DNA of 34,768 nt from Lactobacillus sp. 0.1XD8-4 (GTDB lineage: Bacteria; Bacillota; Bacilli; Lactobacillales; Lactobacillaceae): NCBI RefSeq assembly GCF_009663775.1, contig NZ_RDBR01000025.1:1-34768 (forward strand), written 5' to 3'. Of the stretch, positions 30,716 through 34,768 are shown in pieces. Positions within the stretch are counted from its first letter, which is position 1; each line of letters opens with the position of its first letter. The notes beneath the pieces are model-generated. The model was not told where the DNA came from, did not search any database, and saw only the letters and a program-made list of their open reading frames with translations. The translations under genes and the position numbers were made by a program.

Positions 30716-31361
30716 CCCATTCGGAAATGTTATAAAGTTCTTGTAGTTCAGCAGTGTGGGGCATTTTGATAACTTCACTAAATGCTAAAAAGTTACTTGT
30801 ATCATTACGAATAAAATAAACATCCTTTGCTTTCCTGCTTAACGAATCACATTGGATTGCTACTCCATTCATCCCCCTAATTGCCATATTGAATAACAAG
30901 AAAGGAATTGCTCTATCTGACATTTCTTCTACCTGATACCAATAAGCTCTAGGGTCATAAGTAAAGATTGACAAGAATTTTAAGTTAGGATCAGCATATA
31001 ATGGATTACCAACCCGATCATTTGTACAGTCATCCCACCAGCGCTTGATTAAAATTCCACCTGTCCCTGCAGCTACCTCGAAATAGTGGCCATTAGATTT
31101 ATCGCTATCAACTAAGCTATTAAGCAAGGTCGCAATGCTATCAGGGGTAAAATCCTGCTTCTTGCTTTTCCGTTCAGCTTGCTCATCTTCAAAATATTCA
31201 TGGAACCAGTCAAACTTTAGGTCCGTTGAAACTTCTAGGAACTTCTTAAAGACTTCTGGACGCTTTTGATCATCAAGCATTAGTTGCAGCATTCTTTCCG
31301 GAGCCTTATATGACTCGTCAATTTCTAACAGCTTATTAACGGTTTTTGTATCAAACTGCAT
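30699..31361 (-). CDS. N6-adenine methyltransferase-like protein lacking motif IV
   Basis: A 220-residue protein. QDFTPDSIATLL and FEVAAGTGGILI reproduce the HsdM-type SAM-binding motif I and its lead-in; LLFNMAIRGMNGVAIQCDSLS corresponds to the part before the catalytic NPPY/F motif. That motif is absent: the sequence continues RKAKDVYFIRNDTSNFL and ends soon after. It is therefore too short and probably not catalytic, perhaps an anti-restriction decoy or regulator. Similar short proteins are known in lactobacillus phages. Confidence 0.75.
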   Translation of the reverse strand: MQFDTKTVNKLLEIDESYKAPERMLQLMLDDQKRPEVFKKFLEVSTDLKFDWFHEYFEDEQAERKSKKQDFTPDSIATLLNSLVDSDKSNGHYFEVAAGTGGILIKRWWDDCTNDRVGNPLYADPNLKFLSIFTYDPRAYWYQVEEMSDRAIPFLLFNMAIRGMNGVAIQCDSLSRKAKDVYFIRNDTSNFLAFSEVIKMPHTAELQELYNISEWVDKFD

Positions 31362-31370
31362 TATTCCACC

Positions 31371-32357
31371 TCAAATCCCTGTCATTACAGACATAATCTT
31401 GTTGTTATCCTCGTTTGCTAGCTTGTCTAGCAGGTGGATATAGACACGTTGGGTTGTTTCTGTATTGCCGTGGCCTAACCGTTTAGCAACACTTTGAATT
31501 GAAACACGGTTAGCAATTAGCAGGGATGCATGAGTATGACGCAAACCATGAACTGAAATTGGTGGTACTCCCGCCTGGTCACACATTTCCTTTAACTCTT
31601 TATTAAACACTGAATTATAAATGTGATTACCACCTCGGGTATTAGTACGAGAGTCACTAGCATACCAATGAGCCCAGATTGACTCATCTTCTTTTACTCC
31701 ATCCAGGTGGCGTTGTAGGTCAGTTAATGCCTTAAAATCAATTAGGATTTGCCTAACAGAATACTTGTTCTTAGTCGGCATAAAGTCCCCAGGTTTAACT
31801 TGAGAGTAATCTATTTTCTTGTAGTTCAGTGTCTTATTGACGTAAATAGACATGTTATTCATATCAACATCAGCTGGAGTAAGGCCAAGAACCTCAGCAA
31901 ATCGCAAGCCAGTACGTAACGTAAAATCAAAGAAGTCACCATATCCGCTTTGATCAGCATTAAAGACTTGTTCAAGTTTATGAACCTCATCCATTTCTAG
32001 CCACTTCTTAAGCTTCTTTTTCTTCTTAACTTGAGAGGTAATACGAATCTTGTAGCATGGATCACGGGAAATCCATCCCTCATAGACCGCATCTCTGATT
32101 GGTGCTTCTAGTAAGCGATAGAAATTACGAACAGTTACTTTTTCATGCGTTTGTCCATAAGCATTGATGAGCTTTTGTATATCAGCTCGGGTTATTTTAT
32201 CTAGCATTAGATCTGGAGCAAGTTTCTTAATTTGTTTACCTGTCAAAATATATCTTTGGTAAGTAACATCACGGACATCCCCGTATTTGTAGGTTTCATA
32301 CCATTCCTTGTAATACTTCCAGAACTTAATAGCTCTCTTTTTTCCAACTTGTACCAT
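31371..32357 (-). CDS. int: Tyrosine recombinase / integrase
   Basis: A 328-residue recombinase with an N-terminal arm-binding/core-binding part (1-115) and a catalytic domain. The catalytic residues are complete: Arg152 in RTGLRFAEVLGL, Lys196/198 in the TKNKYS hairpin, His270 and Arg273 in HGLRHTHAS, His296 in RLGHGN, and Tyr306 in QRVYIHLL. Its place is unusual: it stands inside the early replication operon, 6 nt after the replication initiator, rather than at the attachment end. Either this is the prophage integrase in a rare position or a second recombinase. Confidence 0.92.
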   Translation of the reverse strand: MVQVGKKRAIKFWKYYKEWYETYKYGDVRDVTYQRYILTGKQIKKLAPDLMLDKITRADIQKLINAYGQTHEKVTVRNFYRLLEAPIRDAVYEGWISRDPCYKIRITSQVKKKKKLKKWLEMDEVHKLEQVFNADQSGYGDFFDFTLRTGLRFAEVLGLTPADVDMNNMSIYVNKTLNYKKIDYSQVKPGDFMPTKNKYSVRQILIDFKALTDLQRHLDGVKEDESIWAHWYASDSRTNTRGGNHIYNSVFNKELKEMCDQAGVPPISVHGLRHTHASLLIANRVSIQSVAKRLGHGNTETTQRVYIHLLDKLANEDNNKIMSVMTGI

Positions 32358-32363
32358 CGATGC

Positions 32364-33272
32364 TTATTCCCCCAGATGATAAACAGGAATCTTTGGCTTA
32401 GTGCCAGCGACAACAACCGACTTCCCGTTATAAACATCATTATCATGTTGAACTGCTGCAAGATTAGTTAATCCCTGTTGTTGATAACGATTTAAGATTG
32501 AACGCAAGTATGCAAATGTTGGACGATCCGCATTCTCAAACATGGAAGTGATGGCAAATGCTACCACGTCACCACCAAGTTCATTCACGAACGCTTTTAA
32601 TTCATTTTGTGATTTTGGGGATTCGAGCTTTTTATAATATGAATTAAGAGTAGTACTAGTAGTAGTATTTAAATTATCTTTACTCTTACTTAACTTAACT
32701 CTATCCTTACCTAACCTAACCTGAGGATCCATTTCGGTTCCATTCTGGCTCCAATTTGGTTCCATGGGGTTAAAGCCTTGTCCCTGTTGAGGTTGAGAGT
32801 TTTCATTTGAAATTTGCTTTTTATTTTTGGAACCATTTTGGATACAGTTTGGTTCCATTTTGTCTCCATCTTGGATACATTCTGGAGACATTTCGGTTCC
32901 AACTTGGTTCCGTTCTGGTTCCAAATCGGATACAAATTGGTACCGTTTATTCTTATCAAGACCAATTAATTTCATGTCGTCGGTATAAATTGTCGGGGTG
33001 TATCGATCCTTTTTAACATAGTTGGAAACTAACCAATCTTTAATGACGACTACCCCATCCTCGAAGACAATCAAATAGTCTTTCTCAACCAACGCCTTTA
33101 AATCGTCTTCGCTAGCACCGATCATGCGCTTAATTGACTTAGGATTGCCAACAAAACCGTCATCATCAGCATTCATCCCCAAATGGAAGTAAAGTGATTG
33201 AGCGGTAAGTCCCATATCAAGGAACTTATCTGTCTCAGTAACCTTCTGACTAAACATTCTGCGCTGTGCCAT
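32364..33272 (-). CDS. Replication initiator with DnaD-like C-terminal domain, carrying the origin
   Basis: A 302-residue protein. The N-terminal 100 residues are a winged-helix-like domain (KFLDMGLTAQSLYFHLGM, then GASEDDLKALVEKDYLIVFEDG). The middle is low-complexity (EPNCIQNGSKN-type repeats) because the DNA below is an iteron array. The C terminus (about 215-290, YKKLESPKSQNELKAFVNELGG) is the DnaD/DnaB2-like helicase-loading part. It starts the phage replication and loads the host helicase, as with lambda O-type proteins binding iterons inside their own genes. Confidence 0.85.
   Translation of the reverse strand: MAQRRMFSQKVTETDKFLDMGLTAQSLYFHLGMNADDDGFVGNPKSIKRMIGASEDDLKALVEKDYLIVFEDGVVVIKDWLVSNYVKKDRYTPTIYTDDMKLIGLDKNKRYQFVSDLEPERNQVGTEMSPECIQDGDKMEPNCIQNGSKNKKQISNENSQPQQGQGFNPMEPNWSQNGTEMDPQVRLGKDRVKLSKSKDNLNTTTSTTLNSYYKKLESPKSQNELKAFVNELGGDVVAFAITSMFENADRPTFAYLRSILNRYQQQGLTNLAAVQHDNDVYNGKSVVVAGTKPKIPVYHLGE
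32725..32763 (-). repeat. Second iteron block, 4 units
   Basis: GGATCC, GGTTCC, GGCTCC and GGTTCC (plus strand) start at 32725, 32736, 32747 and 32758, again every 11 bp. Between this block and the main array lies an AT-rich stretch (about 32800-32828) that could be the unwinding element. Confidence 0.7.
32829..32944 (-). repeat. Iteron array, 11 units of 11 bp (probable origin)
   Basis: Eleven consecutive 11-nt units with consensus GGAACCAAAAT on the minus strand (variants GTATCC, GTCTCC, GGAGAC, GGTTCC). The array is exactly 10 x 11 + 6 nt long, one unit per DNA turn. It lies inside the replication initiator gene. Confidence 0.8.
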
Positions 33273-33283
33273 TGTGTAACCCC

Positions 33284-33499
33284 CTAGTTGTCCTGGTAAA
33301 TCTGCTTAACCAATTCATCAAAGTCTTGAGATTCGCTTAGCCGCTTAAGGTGGTAAGCAATATCTTCTGCTAACTTCATATGATGACTATACGCTTCTGC
33401 ATGCTTAAATTGATCACATAAATTACAAATAAAAATAGCTTGATCAATCACATTGTTAGCAAGTTTTTCAACTTCTGCTGCAGTATCTTTTTCTGACAT
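33284..33499 (-). CDS. Hypothetical early protein, 71 residues
   Basis: An all-helical acidic protein starting MSEKDTAAEVEKLANN, with His/Cys residues (FICNLCDQFKHAEAYSHHM) that could bind metal, though the spacing is not that of a known finger. AAGGAG precedes the ATG. It lies just before the replication initiator. Confidence 0.65.
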   Translation of the reverse strand: MSEKDTAAEVEKLANNVIDQAIFICNLCDQFKHAEAYSHHMKLAEDIAYHLKRLSESQDFDELVKQIYQDN

Positions 33500-33500
33500 A

Positions 33501-33579
33501 TGTTATAATCTCCTTGTAGATTTCTTATCCAGTTATTGGATTATTTAGCATCGGTGTCGTCAGCACCGGTGCTTTTTTC
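33501..33579 (+). ncRNA. Short plus-strand RNA opposing the 59-residue membrane gene
   Basis: Extended -10 box TGTTATAAT (33501-33509, no good -35). An RNA from about 33516 would end at a 10-bp hairpin with one G-T pair (33547-33573) followed by six Ts. The terminator lies inside the last codons of the convergent 59-residue gene, so the RNA is antisense to its 3' end. Confidence 0.5.
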
Positions 33580-33720
33580 GTTTGACCACCAATCCTGGGG
33601 CGTATCAGCTAAACAAGCCCACAAGAGAATTAAAGCTGAAAATAAAGCAAATGGAACATTCGCATTAAACAGACTAATCATCATCGCAATTGTGCTTGCT
33701 ACTGCAATTAAAGTAATCAT
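33541..33720 (-). CDS. Small membrane protein, 59 residues
   Basis: Starts MITLIAVASTIAMMISL. Two hydrophobic segments (about 1-18 and 22-38) precede a polar acidic tail (DTPQDWWSNEKSTGADD). AAAGGAG precedes the ATG, which forms an ATGA overlap with the upstream stop codon. The DNA of its tail doubles as a terminator on the opposite strand. Confidence 0.7.
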   Translation of the reverse strand: MITLIAVASTIAMMISLFNANVPFALFSALILLWACLADTPQDWWSNEKSTGADDTDAK

Positions 33721-33920
33721 TTAACTTTCTCCTTTCGTGCTACTTTGCCAAACTTAACTAAGTTCTCAAAGTAACGAACCTGCGTCCATACATAATCATC
33801 GGTAGGTTGCCCACCACTAAGGAAGTGCCAGCCAAGGCGATAAAGAATATCATCAATCGCTTCAAGATAAAAATCGTATTCCTCCATTAATTCGCGAAGA
33901 CGCTTGGTACCATCTTTCAT
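33717..33920 (-). CDS. Hypothetical early protein, 67 residues
   Basis: Starts MKDGTKRLRELMEEYDFYLEA; helical, with ILYRLGWHFLSGGQPTDDYVW in the middle and a basic end KVARKEKVK. ATGA overlaps on both sides tie it into one translational unit with its membrane-protein neighbours. Function unknown. Confidence 0.7.
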   Translation of the reverse strand: MKDGTKRLRELMEEYDFYLEAIDDILYRLGWHFLSGGQPTDDYVWTQVRYFENLVKFGKVARKEKVK

Positions 33921-34045
33921 CTGAACACCCGCTTTCTATTATGCTTTCCGCGATACTTCTGCTTAAACACTGGTTCATGGCGGATGCCAATGCTGTAAAT
34001 AGCAGCAAAAGCAAAACACCCGAGAATTACTAAATACGGCCACAC
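33917..34045 (-). CDS. Small single-pass membrane protein, 42-45 residues
   Basis: One N-terminal helix (WPYLVILGCFAFAAIYSIG) and a very basic tail (KQKYRGKHNRKRVFR). An ATG at 34054 touches the AGGAG site; the GTG at 34045, 9 nt after it, is the more likely start. The last codon overlaps the next start as ATGA. Function unknown. Confidence 0.65.
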   Translation of the reverse strand: MWPYLVILGCFAFAAIYSIGIRHEPVFKQKYRGKHNRKRVFR

Positions 34046-34057
34046 GTTATTCATCTC

Positions 34058-34339
34058 CTATAGATGGACGATCTTTTCGTCCTTAACTTCATGCTCTCGT
34101 TTGGCTTGTTCGAGAGCATCCTCAATTGATTCTTGACTATCAGTCCACTTACTAATGAACCGATCTAATTCCCACTTAGGATACTTTCTTGCACCTAAAT
34201 CTAAGGAATTGATGAAGCCATACTTACGCAGATCAGCTAATGTACTATTATTGATTCGTAAATACTTTGCTGCTTCCCGCTCCATTAACATCGGTGAACC
34301 AATCTCTTCTCTGGTTCTCATAGTTTCTCTTGTTTTCAC
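34058..34339 (-). CDS. HTH DNA-binding protein, excisionase/MerR-like
   Basis: A 93-residue protein starting at GTG with GGAGG at 9 nt. MLMEREAAKYLRINNSTLADLRKYGFI and then LGARKYPKWELDRFISKW is the classic HTH_17/excisionase layout (helix-turn-helix, wing, then the W-LD-F helix). It may act as excisionase or early regulator. A divergent plus-strand promoter lies directly upstream. Confidence 0.8.
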   Translation of the reverse strand: MKTRETMRTREEIGSPMLMEREAAKYLRINNSTLADLRKYGFINSLDLGARKYPKWELDRFISKWTDSQESIEDALEQAKREHEVKDEKIVHL

Positions 34340-34363
34340 AATTGCTACCCTCCTTCCTCCATT

Positions 34364-34372
34364 TGCTATACT
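34364..34372 (+). promoter_or_regulatory. Promoter of the plus-strand 56-residue gene
   Basis: TGCTATACT is an extended -10 box; TTGCTA at 34342 is a weak -35 with a 19-nt spacer. It lies in the short gap between the divergent HTH gene and the plus-strand gene, so binding of the HTH protein could control both directions. Confidence 0.5.
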
Positions 34373-34404
34373 TAACTCATCCCCAAAGAAAGGAGTGAGT
34401 TACA

Positions 34405-34575
34405 GTGACAGATAAACAATTTGAACTAGCAAAATCCTTTGCAAATGCAGTAACCGTTGTTGAATATCAAAAGGAATTATCCAAGACTGATAAAACAACT
34501 AATCCACATTTAGCAGCAGAAATATATCAAAGTGCTTATGAATACGGATTAAAGACGTTCAAAGATGCAGACTAA
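34405..34575 (+). CDS. Plus-strand small protein, 56 residues
   Basis: The only protein gene I accept on the plus strand. GTG start 9 nt after AAGGAG. It encodes MTDKQFELAKSFANAVTVV, then EYQKELSKTDKTTNPHLAAEIYQSAYEYGL, a helical acidic protein. Its TAA overlaps the TAG of the convergent minus-strand gene by 4 nt. It has its own promoter, and a terminator follows at 34641-34674. Function unknown; perhaps a lysogenic-state or antirepressor-type factor. Confidence 0.7.
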   Translation: MTDKQFELAKSFANAVTVVEYQKELSKTDKTTNPHLAAEIYQSAYEYGLKTFKDAD

Positions 34576-34709
34576 TTAAGGTCCTTAGCAGCATCTTTCC
34601 AGATCTTTTTCCTCTCTTCAGATGAGAGAGGCCTACCAGACTGTTTAGTATTGCAACCGCTAAACAGTTTTTTTATTTCCTCTGGCTTGCCATCAATAGT
34701 TATTCTCAT
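34572..34709 (-). CDS. Small hypothetical protein, 45 residues
   Basis: Starts MRITIDGKPEEIKKLFSG, continues through GRPLSSEERKKIWKDAAKDLN. The site GAAGGG before the ATG is moderate. All of it except the first codons lies under the plus-strand transcript, whose terminator hairpin is inside this gene. Probably an early regulator or hypothetical protein. Confidence 0.6.
   Translation of the reverse strand: MRITIDGKPEEIKKLFSGCNTKQSGRPLSSEERKKIWKDAAKDLN
34641..34674 (+). terminator. Terminator of the plus-strand gene
   Basis: A perfect 8-bp stem CTGTTTAG / CTAAACAG with an 11-nt loop, followed by seven Ts. It lies 65 nt after the plus-strand stop codon and within the minus-strand 45-residue gene. 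Confidence 0.8.
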
Positions 34710-34711
34710 TG

Positions 34712-34768
34712 CTACCCTTCTTTCATACTTTGTTCGTTCTCATTAGCGAACGGATGGAGCAAAAAAAA
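34712..34768 (-). CDS. Possible C-terminal end of a gene cut by the window edge
   Basis: From the right edge an open frame of 18 codons (ending NENEQSMKEG) stops at TAG three nucleotides before the next gene's ATG. The spacing fits the packed operon, but the piece is too short to be sure. Confidence 0.25.
   Translation of the reverse strand, partial: FFLLHPFANENEQSMKEG

Noticed and set aside
32725-32944. CRISPR array
   Set aside because: The repeats are 11-bp direct units without spacers and lie within a coding gene; no cas genes are present.
33536-33724. Plus-strand 62-codon frame with a hydrophobic end
   Set aside because: It runs through a terminator hairpin and mirrors the 59-residue minus-strand gene, which has a good ribosome site.

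Overview
The window is almost all of a temperate siphovirus genome (a prophage or its phage) from a low-GC Lactobacillaceae host, most likely Limosilactobacillus/Lactobacillus. Evidence: HK97-type packaging and head genes, a TP901-type tape measure protein, BppU/Dit/Tal baseplate proteins, a GH25-LysM endolysin with an LL-H-type holin, an ArpU late regulator, low GC content and strong AGGAGG-like ribosome binding sites. Family names come from residue patterns only; no database search was run. Nearly every gene is on the minus strand, so the biological order runs from right to left.

Right to left. 34.8-26.4 kb is the early operon: an HTH/excisionase-like protein, several tiny membrane proteins, a DnaD-type replication initiator whose own gene carries an 11-bp iteron array (probable origin), a tyrosine recombinase in an unusual place, a methyltransferase-like protein without its catalytic motif, DUF2303-like and 'replication terminator'-like proteins, a train of very small genes, and ArpU. 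26.34-25.58 kb has no ORF. It looks like a single large structured non-coding RNA of the GOLLD/ROOL type, with a tRNA-like domain near its 3' end, its own terminator, and four GTGAAC repeats spaced exactly 11 bp upstream. 25.55-24.4 kb is an accessory patch: a membrane-anchored protein and a probable type I toxin-antitoxin pair. 24.3-20.65 kb is the packaging module (HNH endonuclease fused to a P-loop kinase-like domain, terminase small and large subunits). 20.6-15.4 kb holds portal, protease, capsid, connectors and major tail protein. 15.4-3.5 kb holds tail chaperones, tape measure, Dit, Tal and a baseplate protein fused to a CotH-like kinase domain. 3.46-1.22 kb is lysis. 1.1-0.18 kb is an AT-rich cargo gene next to the probable attachment end.

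Three layers are not obvious from an ordinary gene list. (1) Recoding: a probable -1 frameshift at the capsid stop codon adds a 47-residue HeH/LEM-like tail, and a +1 or -2 shift fuses the two tail assembly chaperones. (2) RNA: the large ornate RNA, plus at least five short plus-strand transcription units, each with an extended -10 (TGnTATnnT) box and a hairpin-plus-T-run terminator, lying against the minus-strand operons, several of them at the 3' ends of small genes. (3) Repeats: 11-bp-periodic arrays in the replication gene and in front of the large RNA, and a 30-residue tryptophan-punctuated repeat in the tape measure protein.
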